DNA from: Dipteris shenzhenensis
Taxonomy: Eukaryota > Polypodiophyta > Polypodiopsida > Gleicheniales
Assembly: GCA_047967505.1 (NCBI GenBank)
Contig: CM106538.1
Direction: 5' to 3' (one strand)
Length of the DNA stretch: 64,000 bases
A model generated the notes under the pieces. It was not told the origin of the DNA and did not search any database. It saw only the letters and a list, made by a program, of their open reading frames with translations. Positions within the stretch are counted from its first letter, which is position 1; each line of letters begins with the position of its first letter. A program made the translations under genes and the position numbers. Shown one piece after another: positions 11,238 through 21,495 of the stretch.

Positions 11238-11329
11238 TTTCTTTGTGTTGTTGTGTTCCCTAATCAATTATCCCCACATGCATTTATTTCTCATCGGCAG
11301 TGAAGTCGAGCATGTAGTTACATGCATTC

Positions 11330-12110
11330 AAATCTATACATGTATATATCTTCTAGCATGCACTACCTTCAGTGCACTGATCGCAACCAATAGCGATAGG
11401 CAAGGATTGATCTACAAACAATCGCGCCCACTTTTTTATCACTAGGTTTTCCCAAACATGACGAGAGTCCTCTCTTAGGTACCAATGTTTACTTTGCTAC
11501 CTATAGCTTTCCAAAGTTGCAAGAAAATGCATAAACATGTTATGGATTGAGCCACCATTAAAGAATGGATTGATAATCCATAACTCCTCATCATCAGAAC
11601 GTCCTATGGCATGACATACGCCTCTGTATGTCATTGACATGGCTAGCTCCATCTTCAACATGGCATATGCATCAACAATATCGTGTTTACTTCTTTTTCC
11701 TTCATATGAAGCTGTTGATTTTAGACTTGAAACACCAACAATTGATACTTAGTGCACCCTTCCTTCCACTCCCGATCCCAATTTCTTAAGGACCATTATT
11801 GCACGATGTAGAAAGTTCACATCATATTTGCACTTGGAAACATATTGAGTGCACATTTGCATTGATGTCCTACCTTGGGCAACTCCTACATTAATCTCTT
11901 CTTTTGCCTCATTCGTGGAGGCCACAAGGTGTGTGCCAACTAATCCTTTCTCTCTCATGTTTTTTAGGCAATGGAAGCCTGCATTTTGGACCACTTAGTT
12001 GCACAAGAACAAGCTTTGCCTCTCCATCCAATGACAACTCAAAATCTTGATGGGATCTCAACAATTCTAGCTGGCACAACATATCACCAAGCATTCTAGT
12101 TTAATTACTT
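11330..12110 (-). pseudogene. Decayed unrecognised gene, copy 1
   Basis: Open segments on the minus strand (12094-11909, 11994-11749 and pieces to 11340) read as a protein with a Leu-rich N-terminus, an INVGVAQGRTSMQMC segment and a later DDEELWIINPFF segment. They are broken by stops and frameshifts. A second copy at 63252-64000 is about 94 percent identical by eye and stays open where this one is broken, so a real protein once lay here. The second copy lacks about 140 bp found here (roughly 11698-11838). I do not recognise the family. It may be a passenger gene of a transposon or a host gene. Confidence 0.5.
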
Positions 12111-12177
12111 CATGCACATCATGCTTGGGCACTACTCTACAAGCTACATGAAACCAAGTTGTGACATGACAAACTCG

Positions 12178-12312
12178 CATTTTTATCTCTCCTCAATTCC
12201 AGCAAGATGTTAGCTGCCATGATGAACAGCTAGACAATGCTATGATTGTATCTCTCTCATCAATTTAGGCGAGATGTTGGGTTCCATGATGAAAAGCTAG
12301 ACAGTGCTATGA
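12178..12312. repeat. Two tandem copies of a 67-bp unit
   Basis: Both halves share the words CAAGATGTTAGCTGCC/CGAGATGTTGGGTTCC, CATGATGAA and GCTAGACARTGCTATGATTG. The window's last 40 bases match the start of the first unit. From 12313 to 12628 I see no gene. Confidence 0.6.
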
Positions 12313-12628
12313 TTGATCTAGAAAACACAATTCGTTACTTGCATTCAAAAGAAGATCCAATGATCTATAAGCAATTACAACATACATATGACAATGACAA
12401 ATGTACAAATTCAACCAACTATCCTCAATGCAGCATGTAAGATTGAAAACCCTCTATTGTCACATAAATATGATGCTTCATAAACTACATCAGGTTATAT
12501 CCTACTCTATTACTACACATTTGTGAATCTAAAACTATAAACATATAACAATAACACAAAGCCAAGATGATCTCGATCAGCTTTGCCAATCACAAATTCA
12601 GCTGCTGGGAAAGGTTGAAATTGAGGTC

Positions 12629-12860
12629 ACTACAAGATACAGGCCACTTTTCGACGCCGATACTGATGCTAAATACAAAGAAAAAAAAACTTAACCAGTG
12701 AAAAGTGTTGGAATGTTCATCGGTGTCTACATCACAAAGAAAGTGTTGATATAGTCATCGGTATGGGCATCGGTAAGTGAATGTTTCCAGTGTCAGTATG
12801 GGCATCGGTATGAACATTGGTATCTACCGACACTGGAGTGTCAGTATATACCAACGTTCT
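12629..12860 (+). mobile_element. Orphan CACTA-type terminus with subterminal repeats
   Basis: The sequence opens with CACTACAAGATACAGGCC, the hallmark start of plant CACTA elements. Within 230 bp it has repeated CATCGGTATGGGCATCGGTA-type words and related TACCGACACTGG words in inverse orientation, as in CACTA subterminal regions. The matching terminus ending in TAGTG was not found to its right, so the element is truncated or its end lies in altered sequence. Its motif differs from the TAGACG clusters at 4680-11237, so it is a different family. Confidence 0.65.
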
Positions 12861-14389
12861 AACAGAATTTTAAAAAAATTATGTTAGGAAATAAGATAAG
12901 AGCGTCAATTGTAAGACAACGATGAGGATTAGGGTATACTCAAATGGTGCTTTGCCACCTTTTGCCAATTGATTCTATATCCTTCTTGACCTTATGTACT
13001 CGTCATCATCTGGAAGCCTACCAATCATAGATTTATGTGGATCCAAATTCAAGGAGGTAGATATGAATAACAAAACATTTGAATGATTAAACATAGTAGA
13101 TATTCAGTAGAAGATGAATATATACTTACATAAAACCCCTTTTGTTGATCACACATGCTATCTTACGTATTTCTTAGTGCCCCCCCCCCCCCCCCGGGGC
13201 GTCACATGCAACATAACTCTTGAAATTATTTAACAATCTCATTCAAAACGTTAATTTCTTTTTTTTAAATCTCACATTCGAATTTGGAATGTGTGTTATT
13301 GCTTGGAGACCAAGTTTTTCAAATTATGTTAGGCACTGCATAAGTTATGGGCCAGGCAAGTTACCCATATGCAATATACTTCACAAAAAATGGCTACATG
13401 ACCTAATCATGCATTGGCTTCACATGACCTAATCATGCATTGGCTTCATACATCCCCACATCTTACTTGGATATCTCTTAGATACAATCTCAAAAGGCAT
13501 ATATAAACTAGGAGCTACAATCGATAGGTTTTTTTCTCCTCATATGATTTGCGACTATCTTGAATTTATATTATGGATTAAGATTCGAATATTAGATGGC
13601 ATTGCATAATTATCCATGTACCAACAAGCGTGTACATATGTTACAAAGGTAAGTGTGCCTAAGTGGCACTCTTGCTTATGTGGTAGGATTGCCTATGTTA
13701 GTGATGGTGTGGCATTGTGCAACATAGTACTATTGAGGTACATGTAGCAACAATGTGGCTATATGCCAATTGTTATCTAATTTGAGTTTTGCTTTATGCC
13801 TATGGAAGCTTGCTTTATGTGCAACATCTATGTGAAGCTCTATCCTCACACTACCTATGTGTGCTTGTCTCTATGTCTCATGTTGTTGTGTTGTTTACTT
13901 CTTTAGCTTGTCTATAGTGGCATGTTGTTCACCGTGTAGAAACAAAGCTTTTAAGGGACATTTTAGCTATTCTATTCTATATTCTGCAAAGGTGCATTGT
14001 AAAAAATGATGTCTTGGCTTTCAAAGGTTAAAGCTATGAATTGTTCTTTTGAGGAAAAAGCCGCAGCTTTTAAAGATAGAAGCAACACTTAAAGGAACTC
14101 CGCATTTATTATATTATGTATCATATTATCTAAAATCCGAATGCCATGCTTTTCATGCAGTAAGTAGGAATGGGCTCTTATTAAAGAACTTTTTCTTTCA
14201 TAAGAAAGCAAAGTAAGAGCAAGGTTTTATTATGGAAAAACTTTAATTGGCTTATGTGCCATCAATAGAACTATCTATAAGGTCAAAACTTGTTGATTCA
14301 AAAAACTAAGGGCACATTTTAATTTAGTGGCTTTATTTTCCATATATATTGTACCAGAGATAAAGGAGGTTTTGAAAGATAACAAGTCC
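12861..14389. other. No gene seen; AT-rich, with a 16-17-nt poly-C run near 13182
   Basis: Short open frames only, with no conserved motif recognised. The poly-C run is followed by GGGG and could be a real homopolymer or a sequencing artefact. The last five bases before the copia insertion (14390-14394) are CAAGA, the target-site duplicate. Confidence 0.6.
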
Positions 14390-14394
14390 CAAGA

Positions 14395-14651
14395 TGACAA
14401 AATATGAAGAGGGGAGAGGAGAAGAGTAGAGATGAGGAGAGAGGGCACAGCTAGAGAGCACACCACAAATGACTAACTGTACACTAGAATTAGTTGAAAA
14501 AATAGAATATATACAAACCCTTTTAGGGTTAGGGTTAGGGGATCTAACCCTTTCCTTTATAGCACTCTATAAGGTTAGTGCTATGCACATATGATCACGT
14601 GATGGTGCTATGCACACATGATCACATGATGTTGAGCATGAACTCTCAACA
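14395..14651 (-). repeat. 3' LTR of Copia-B
   Basis: 257 bp, TGTTGA start and TTGTCA end on the minus strand. Identical by eye to 21496-21752. It contains the TATA box complement at 14506-14513 and the telomere-like run near 14520-14545. Confidence 0.97.
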
Positions 14652-14664
14652 CCTTCCCTCAAGA
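14652..14664 (-). other. Polypurine tract of Copia-B
   Basis: On the minus strand CTTGAGGGAAGG abuts the 3' LTR. This is the expected plus-strand primer site. The same tract follows the LTR of the copy at 56622. Confidence 0.85.
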
Positions 14665-14739
14665 TCAACATCATGAAGTAGGCCTTCCCTCAAGATGATG
14701 ATTCTGGGGAATCGAAGAAGGACTGAGCATTACATTCCA

Positions 14740-15298
14740 TCACACCCCTTTAATGGGAATGTCCTTCCTCTGCATCAAACCAAGAGCTAGTCGGTGTTTC
14801 TCGAATAGCTCTTTACCGAGTGGTTTGGTAAAGATATCTGCAACATTTTCTTTGCTATCACAATGCTGCAATGTGATGTCACCAAGTAACACTCTTTCTC
14901 TGATGAAGTGCTCTCTGACATCAATGTGCTTTGTCCTGGAGTGATATACTGGATTTTTGGCCAATGCTTGAGCCGATTGATTATCACAGTATATTGTTGT
15001 TGGCTTTGACTCATCAAAGTAATCTGTTTCTGACAATAGTCTTCTGAGCCATATAGCCTCACATGCACCTGTAGTGAGTGCTCTATATTCTGCTTCAGTC
15101 GAAGACAAAGAAACAGTTGGCTGTTTGTTTGACAACCATGATATAGCACCTTGACCAAGGAAAAATGCATATCCCTGTGTCGATCTCCTGGTCTCATGAT
15201 CTCCAGCATAGTCACTATCACAGTATCCATGCAACCGTGGATGACTTCCTCTGTATTCTATCCCAAATTGTCTTGTACCTCAAGACTCTTTTGGCTGC
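14740..15298 (-). pseudogene. RNase H part of Copia-B pol, separated from RT by lesions
   Basis: The main open part (15234-14740) has the copia RNase H landmarks in order: DSDYAGD, the [10 protein letters not shown] block, CDNQSA and KHIDV, and ends with DIFTKPL. The acidic residues expected to bind metal are present. It is cut off from RT by an in-frame TAG at the end of the long frame (15311-15313) and by an 11-bp deletion near 15278-15280 relative to the copy at 57477-57500. The deleted segment lies between the near repeats TACCT and TATCT. RNase H would remove template RNA during reverse transcription, so a full-length fusion is not made by this copy. Confidence 0.9.
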
Positions 15299-15310
15299 AT
15301 TCCAGTGAGA

Positions 15311-18300
15311 CTATTTTGGATTTGCCATAAACTGTGCTAGTGAGCTTACTGCATAACAAATATCTGGCCGTGTGATTGTCAGATATATAAGAGATCCAAT
15401 GAGTTGCCTGTAGTATCTGTCATTGACTGTAGGCTTTTCTGAATCTTTAGTAAGTTTCAAACTCTGTTCCATGGGAGTGGCTGCAATCTTGCAATCTGCC
15501 ATATGAAACTTCTTCAGGAGACTGTCAACATACTTGAGCTGACTCATGAATGTGCTATCTGAATCTCTCCAGAACTCAATTCCAAGACAATAGTGCATAA
15601 GTCCAAGATCTTTCATGTCGAACTCTGCAGATAAATCTTGTTTTAATTTTCTGATGAAGCTATCCTTGCTTCCTGTCACAATCAGATCATCTACGTACAA
15701 AAGTGCAATAGTAATATCTTCCCCTTGAATTTTGTAGTAGAGAGTATGATCTGCATTGGATTTCATGTATCCCAGATCAGCAAAATACTTGTCAATTCTG
15801 CTGTACCAACTTCTGGGTGCTTGCTTTAAGCCATAGAGACTTTTCTTGAGATGGCAAACCTTGTTCTCCTGTCCTGGTTCAACATAACCGGCTGGTTGTT
15901 GCATGTAGACTTCCTCGTCTAGATAACCATTGAGAAATGCATTCTTGACATCGAGCTGATACACATTCCATTTACTGAGTGTCGCTAGTGATATCAAGAA
16001 CCGTATGGAATCCATCTTTGCTACTGGAGCATAAGTCTCATCATAATCTTGACCATATTGTTGTGCAAATCCTTTTGCAACTAATCGGGCTTTGTATCTT
16101 TGAATACTGCCATCTGGATTGTACTTCACTTTGTAGACCCATTTGTTGGCTATGGCCTTCTTTCCTGGTGGAAGGTCGCATAATTCCCAAGTGTTGTTTT
16201 TATACAAAGCATCCATTTCTTCATTCATTGCAGTTTGCCATTCTGGCTTATCTACTGCGTCTTCGAAGTACACTGGCTCTTCTGTAGCCATGATGGTAGT
16301 CATAAGAGCATAGTTGGTGGTTTCCACTTGAATTGCTTTGCCTTTCTGAGCATATGTCAATCTGGTTGGTGGTCTGCTTTCCCTAGTAGACCGTCTGAGT
16401 TGCTGTGACGCTGATTGGGGTGTTGCTGGCAATTCTTGCTCTTCTTCATCAACCTGTTCTGTAGATGACTGTGAAGTCGATGCTTCTATCTCCTGTGTAG
16501 GTGAGGTTTTCCATTCTGATTCCTCATCGAAGATTACATCTCTGGAGATGATGACTTTGCGGTTGATGGGATCATACAATTTGTATGCTTTACTTTCTTC
16601 ACTGTAGCCAACCATGATGCATTTGCGTGACTTCGCATCCAATTTCCTGCGATGATCATCATGTATGTGGGCATATGCTATGCAACCAAATATGCGGAGA
16701 TGCCCAATGCGTGGCTTGTGTCCAGTGAATGCTTCATAAGGAGTCATACCTTGTATCGGTTCGGTAGGAAGCCGATTAAGCAAGTAGTTAGCTGTAGCTA
16801 TTGCTTCTGCCCAATACTGATTCGGAAGATGCTTTTCACTAAGCATTGCTCTAGCACTGTCTGCTAAAGTCCCATTCTTCCTTTCAGCTATTGCATTTTG
16901 CTGAGGAGTATCTGCACATGTGAATTGTCTTCGAATGCCGTGAGTTTTGCAAAAGTTCATGAATGCTGAAGACATGTATTCACCTCCTCTGTCTGATCTC
17001 ATGACCTTGATCTTTCTGCCTGTTTGGTTTTCTACCATGGCTTTAAATTCTTGAAATCTGGCAAACACTTCAGATTTCTCTTTCAGAAAGTAGACCCAAC
17101 AATATCTGCTGTAGTCGTCGATGAAGGTCAAGTAATAAAGTGAACCATTGATGCTGCGGGTCTGGGCATAACCCCATACATCTGTATGAATCAAATCAAG
17201 AATACCTCGTGCATGAGAGGTACTTCTGACAAAGTTGGTTCGCTTTTGTTTGCCGAAGCAGCATGCTTCACAAACCTTTCCAAGAAACTGTAGCTTCGAA
17301 ATCCCAATTGCCATATTTTGATTCCTTAGATCTAACAAGTACTTGAAGTTGACATGACCATATCTCTTGTGCCATTTTGCAGATAGTGGCATCTGTTGCA
17401 TTTGAGCGGACATGGCATGCTTATCTGGTACTGTAGCTAGCATCCTGTACAAGCGTCCTTCCTTGACACCTTTTGCTACTAGCTGACCTCTTTTGGATTT
17501 GTCTCTGATAGTGCATTCATCACCGTCGAAGATGACTTTGTAGTTGTGTTCCGTCATTTGACCTACTGACAAAAGGTTCTTGCTGAGCTTCGGAACATAG
17601 AGCACATCTTTGACTAATCCTTTTGTACCAGTGAAATTGTTCATAGGGATAACACCTGTCCCTTGAACCAGATTCGGTGTATTGTCTGCTGTATAGATGA
17701 CATTCTTTTGACCTTCTAATGGCTTCATTTCTGTGAACCATTCCTGATGATTTGTCATATGAGATGATGCATCGCTGTCGATGTACCAAGGATCCTGTTC
17801 CACTTGGTCGACTTGATAGCTGAAATCCTCTTTGGGATTGAAATCAGTGTCTTGGTGCATTGTATCAGTCTGATGCAATTCCTCACTTGCAAGAAACATA
17901 TTGCCATGTTCATTTGCAAAATGACTGTGACTAGAATGTCCACCACGATGATTTCCTCTTCCTCGGGAATTCCCTCGATTACTGCTGGATTGACCGCCTT
18001 GGTCATACTGCTTCTTGCGGCAATCTCTTTCATAGTGTCCAAACTTGTGACAATAGTTGCATTGAATGTTTGACACATTGGTGGATGCATTCCCTCGTCC
18101 TTGGAATCTTCCTCGGTTGGAATGATTTCCTCTTTGCTGATTTTGATGTTGCTGAGGATGCTGCTGATGCTGATGCTGATTCTGACTTTGATTTTGACCA
18201 CTTTTCTGATATGATCTACCTCTGTTTCTGCCTTTGCCTCTGCTTCTGTCTGAAGCGGTGAATGCCTGATCATTAGAATGACCTTTACGTGCTTGAATGG

Positions 18301-18985
18301 CTTGAGTCCTGAGTTCTTCACCAAGTAGAACTGACTGAAGTTCTTCAAGTGTTGGAATTTGCCGTTGGATGGCAATACTCTGGACCAGATTCTCATATCC
18401 TTCTCCTAGTCCATTCAGGATTACTTGAACCATTTCTGCAGGATTCATAGTCTCTCCTGCTGCTGCAAGTTGATTGTTGTAGTCTTTGATGCGGAGTACA
18501 TAAGCATGACCGGTTTCATTGCTATTGCGAAAACTCGGGTTGATCTGGTTTCTCAAGGTGAGAATCCTGGATGTGTTCTTGGACTCGTAGAGAGTTGCGA
18601 ACATATCCCATGCTTCTTTTGATGTCTTGATTGTGTTGAGCTGTCCTAGCATGACATCTTGCACATTCTGCTTGATCAGGTGATAGGCATACTTGTCTTT
18701 CTTATCCCATTCTGCTTGAGCTCGGGCAATGGCAGGATCTGCTACTGATGCGGAAACTGTTTGTGTAGATGTAGATCCCGATGTAGATCCCGTTGCTGGT
18801 GCTGTGACATCAGATGGAGTAGAGCTACTGGTGGCTGGATCGGCCAATGGTTTAGGTATGGATCCATCAACATACTCCCATTTGTCCTGAAGCACAAGAA
18901 TGGTCTCCATTCGGTATTTCCATGTACCGTAATTGGAGTTGTCTAACTTAGCAGATGCCTCCAGATTGAGGTTGCTAGTCGACAT
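15311..18985 (-). CDS. gag-protease-integrase-reverse transcriptase polyprotein of Copia-B
   Basis: 1,224 codons from ATG 18983-18985 to TAG 15311-15313. The frame opens upstream to 19243, but this start matches that of Copia-A and Copia-C and the expected gag N-terminus. Gag has a Gln/His-rich stretch and a CX2CX4HX4C knuckle at residues about 309-322. The protease centre at 403-405 is Asp-Ser-Asp, where copies A and C have Asp-Asn-Gly. The replaced Gly normally shapes the aspartic protease site. Integrase has its HHCC finger from about residue 539, then a DDE core with SDRGGEY and ERKN. RT carries YVDD at about 1097-1100. The stop truncates the protein before RNase H. Relatives have a Gln codon there, so one C-to-T change explains it. 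Confidence 0.95.
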   Translation of the reverse strand: MSTSNLNLEASAKLDNSNYGTWKYRMETILVLQDKWEYVDGSIPKPLADPATSSSTPSDVTAPATGSTSGSTSTQTVSASVADPAIARAQAEWDKKDKYAYHLIKQNVQDVMLGQLNTIKTSKEAWDMFATLYESKNTSRILTLRNQINPSFRNSNETGHAYVLRIKDYNNQLAAAGETMNPAEMVQVILNGLGEGYENLVQSIAIQRQIPTLEELQSVLLGEELRTQAIQARKGHSNDQAFTASDRSRGKGRNRGRSYQKSGQNQSQNQHQHQQHPQQHQNQQRGNHSNRGRFQGRGNASTNVSNIQCNYCHKFGHYERDCRKKQYDQGGQSSSNRGNSRGRGNHRGGHSSHSHFANEHGNMFLASEELHQTDTMHQDTDFNPKEDFSYQVDQVEQDPWYIDSDASSHMTNHQEWFTEMKPLEGQKNVIYTADNTPNLVQGTGVIPMNNFTGTKGLVKDVLYVPKLSKNLLSVGQMTEHNYKVIFDGDECTIRDKSKRGQLVAKGVKEGRLYRMLATVPDKHAMSAQMQQMPLSAKWHKRYGHVNFKYLLDLRNQNMAIGISKLQFLGKVCEACCFGKQKRTNFVRSTSHARGILDLIHTDVWGYAQTRSINGSLYYLTFIDDYSRYCWVYFLKEKSEVFARFQEFKAMVENQTGRKIKVMRSDRGGEYMSSAFMNFCKTHGIRRQFTCADTPQQNAIAERKNGTLADSARAMLSEKHLPNQYWAEAIATANYLLNRLPTEPIQGMTPYEAFTGHKPRIGHLRIFGCIAYAHIHDDHRRKLDAKSRKCIMVGYSEESKAYKLYDPINRKVIISRDVIFDEESEWKTSPTQEIEASTSQSSTEQVDEEEQELPATPQSASQQLRRSTRESRPPTRLTYAQKGKAIQVETTNYALMTTIMATEEPVYFEDAVDKPEWQTAMNEEMDALYKNNTWELCDLPPGKKAIANKWVYKVKYNPDGSIQRYKARLVAKGFAQQYGQDYDETYAPVAKMDSIRFLISLATLSKWNVYQLDVKNAFLNGYLDEEVYMQQPAGYVEPGQENKVCHLKKSLYGLKQAPRSWYSRIDKYFADLGYMKSNADHTLYYKIQGEDITIALLYVDDLIVTGSKDSFIRKLKQDLSAEFDMKDLGLMHYCLGIEFWRDSDSTFMSQLKYVDSLLKKFHMADCKIAATPMEQSLKLTKDSEKPTVNDRYYRQLIGSLIYLTITRPDICYAVSSLAQFMANPK

Positions 18986-19764
18986 GGTGCAAACAATGTA
19001 CTCAAAAAGTGTCCTGGAAAACTCTGTATGAATCAACTGCAAATACACTGAAGATGCCAAGTGAAATCTCTGTACCATCGGTGAAGATAGAACTGCAGTA
19101 AATAAGATCTGACCTGTGTTACAAGGCTTGTGGCAATGATGCCGGGAATAGCCAAGAGGCTTTACAAGGCTGAAAATGATGTGCACGATGCCGTGAGATA
19201 GCCAAATAGGCTTTACAATGGTGGCATGTGTGTGTGAAATCAAGTGTTATCTGTTCACTGAATCAATCTGCAATGCCTCTGAACTCTGAAGTCTGCTCAC
19301 TGAACTGATGAACGTAAGGTTTCAGGTAATGCAATGATGTGAAATCGGATGTGAGCGTATGGACTGACTCCGAGTAGGTACTAGTCGGGAATTTCGGGCA
19401 TGGCTTAGATTGGCAACTTGGGGAATTCAAAGCGTCCCCTCTATGGCGATCTAGTCTACTCTGATCTAGATCTAAACCAACCGTCGATCGATGAAAGAGC
19501 AGCAAATAATTCCTTTTCCTTTGTTCTTTTTAAGTGCTGGGTCAGATGCGTCGATGTAGAGGCAAATGTGCGTGAAGGAAGTGGTTTTGTCGGCGAGGCT
19601 CAAATGTGAGTGTAACTTGCGCCGAAATGTGCGCGTGATGTAACGAGCGCGTAGAGCACGAAAAATCGAGCGACTTTCCTTTTTGGAGCACCCTCAAATT
19701 CTTCCTGGATCAAGAGATATGACTTGATCTAGGTGGAGGGGCAAAAGGAGTGCAAATGGTGCTC

Positions 19765-20235
19765 AATGATGATGTGTCACTGTGAGTCACATGCAGTGAT
19801 GATGTGGCACTGTGCTTAGCAAGAGGTGTGCCAGTGAAGCTCTGTGCTGAGGTGGCAGTGCTGAGGTGTCACTGATGATGTGGCACTGATGACGTGGCAC
19901 TGATGACGTGGCACAAGTGACGTGGTAGATGACGTGGCAGATGATGTGGCACAGATGACGTGGCAGATGACGTGTCACTGATGATGTGGCAGGTGATGTG
20001 GCTGATGATGTGTCACTGATGACGTGGCAGGTGACATGGCTGATGACGTGTCACTGATGACGTGGCAGGTGACGTGGCTGATGATGTGTCACTGATGATG
20101 TGGCAGGTGACGTGGCTCCGATGGTGACGTGGCAGATAAGGTCTGCCACGTGTCAACCTGCAGACCACTTCTGGGGTGAGTGGTGACCCTGAGGATAAGG
20201 TTGGGTTGAGTGTGGGATGCCACGTGTCGCCTCGT
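19765..20235. promoter_or_regulatory. Array of TGACGTGGCA motifs in the Copia-B leader
   Basis: About 22 units spaced 10-26 bp. Twelve keep TGACGTGG or TGACGTGT, nine read TGATGTG, one TGACATGG. Two CACGTGTC words follow near 20147 and 20221. ACGTGGC is the core of plant ABA-response elements and TGACGTGG a C/G-box hybrid bound by bZIP factors (established). A role in driving this element is inference. The array lies 1.3-1.7 kb inside the transcribed leader, not in U3, so an enhancer, downstream promoter or RNA-level role are all possible. Copies A and C have the same array with nearly all CpG lost. Confidence 0.7.
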
Positions 20236-20369
20236 GGGCCGCCGAAATCTTGGAGATGCCGACGGAATCTCGAAGATTCCGTCGTCGTTTTCGTTAGAGA
20301 GGCTGAGTGAGCTCCGTTGAAGAGCGCGGGCATGCGGAGGAGCCGGAACGCGTCGCTGGCGATGGAGCT

Positions 20370-20560
20370 CGTCGTGGACTACGATGATATCTGCTTGCGT
20401 TCAATATGGAAATTGCGAAGAAGCTTTAACTCTTTTTCGGCAAATGCTGAAGGATGGAGTGGAGCCTAACAATGTTACCTTTACTTGTGCGATGAAAGCA
20501 TGCACGGGCCTTAAATCGCTTGACCAGGCCAAGGAGTTTCATACCGGCATGTCGTGGAGA
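20370..20560 (+). pseudogene. Captured pentatricopeptide-repeat (PPR) gene fragment inside the Copia-B leader
   Basis: In the plus frame (antisense to the element) the peptide reads WTTMISACVQ, then EEALTLFRQML, GVEPNNVTFT and a following AMKACTGLKSLDQAK. These are the spaced hallmarks of plant PLS-class PPR motifs, about one and a half repeats. Reading stays open beyond the homology to 20644. PPR proteins bind organellar RNA and are very numerous in land plants. The fragment lies between leader parts shared with Copia-A/C, but is itself absent from those copies. It therefore looks like a host exon acquired by the element. No start, targeting peptide or full repeat array is present, so it is not a gene. 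Confidence 0.8.
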
Positions 20561-21483
20561 GCTCTCGTGAGCTTTGAGCTGTTGGAGGCTATGGCGGCCG
20601 AGTCCAGGAGATCGTTGACAGGCGCTGGAGTCGGTCAGTGTTGACAGGCGCTGGAGTCTTGGAGCGACTCTAGTGCTGGTTGGCTGAGCTCATTTGGAAA
20701 GGCTTGGAGTGGCTGTTGAAGAGAAGCCTTGGCTATGCAGGGAGGAGCCGCTCAAACGATCATCGTTTGTTGGAGCTATTCGTTGATGCGCTTCTGCCGC
20801 TCCTGGCTTGCTTGTTGAAGGCTCATTAGCCGTCGTTGCTTTGAGTCACAAGAGAGATTGGAGTCCTTCATATGGCTGTCATTTGGTTCTGCTGGGCAAA
20901 GAGAGCCGTTGGCGTTGGAGCTTTGCTTTGGCTCATTGGAGAAGCTTAGGCATCGACAAGGAGCTAGTGACCTAACGGAGGCCGCGGGAGGCTGCTGCCA
21001 GTTGGAGCTGGCAGGTTGTGTCGAGCATGAGCAACCCTGCGAGGTGGCTGCCTCATTGCCATTGGCATCGAGCCTTGAAGATCAGAAAGGCTGAGGACGC
21101 CCTGGATAAGAGAGACTGAGAGGTCTCTGCCAAGGAGTAGGCTCGTATCTTTTCTCTCTCTCTCTTTCTGTTAATCAAAGAGAATGGATCTCTCTCATTC
21201 ACTCGAAATGAACCTCAAAGCAAACCTTACAAAGAACTTCTCTACAGAAGAAAAACACCTCTCTCATTCTCAAATCACAATGGAAAGAACAGATGTTCTT
21301 TCAAACAAACGGAAATCTCTAATGAATGAAATCTCACAATGAACGGAATAATCTCTCAAGTGAACGGAAGTTTCTCTCAACGGAAGTGAAGGGAAGGATC
21401 TCACAATCACTCAAGAGAACTCTCAATCTCACAATCTCTCTCACACTCTCAAGAATCTCAATGTCTCAACGGAAGACAAGGGA
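20561..21483. other. Remaining Copia-B leader
   Basis: No coding function recognised. A 19-bp word (GTTGACAGGCGCTGGAGTC) is repeated near 20615 and 20641. From about 21130 to 21483 the DNA is rich in CTCTC and CTCAA words, which also mark the primer-binding-site-proximal leader of Copia-A. The middle part (about 20300-21100) does not resemble the A/C leaders. Confidence 0.6.
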
Positions 21484-21495
21484 GCTCTGATACAA
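21484..21495 (-). other. Primer-binding site of Copia-B
   Basis: TTGTATCAGAGC on the minus strand, touching the 5' LTR. It matches the initiator-methionine tRNA complement with one mismatch at the second base. Confidence 0.9.

Larger units (their letters stand above)
4640..11240. mobile_element. CACTA (En/Spm)-type transposon region, degraded
   Basis: Two transposase-related genes lie head to head: a minus-strand Transposase_24/TNPA-like gene (5313-6737) and a plus-strand TNP2-like gene (8049-10771), with a third minus-strand exon between them (7347-7781). Four clusters of a TAGACGYGC/GCRYGTCTA motif lie at 4680-4925, 6820-6990, 7850-7992 and 10980-11237, so each transposase gene is bracketed by two. 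CACTA elements carry short repeated subterminal motifs that bind their TNPA-type protein, so the clusters probably serve this role. I could not find CACTA/TAGTG termini next to the outer clusters. The limits given are those of the clusters and may not be the true ends. It could be one rearranged element or two adjacent modules. Confidence 0.6.

Noticed and set aside
13178-13200. Poly-C run as a biological signal
   Set aside because: A bare homopolymer beside GGGG with nothing around it; sequencing or assembly error is as likely.
17755-18396. A 213-codon open frame overlapping gag of Copia-B in another phase
   Set aside because: Rich in Ile and Ser from the shifted Gln/Asn/Gly coding sequence. 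Same artefact appears at 554-967 and 59953-60789; the gag frame explains the region.
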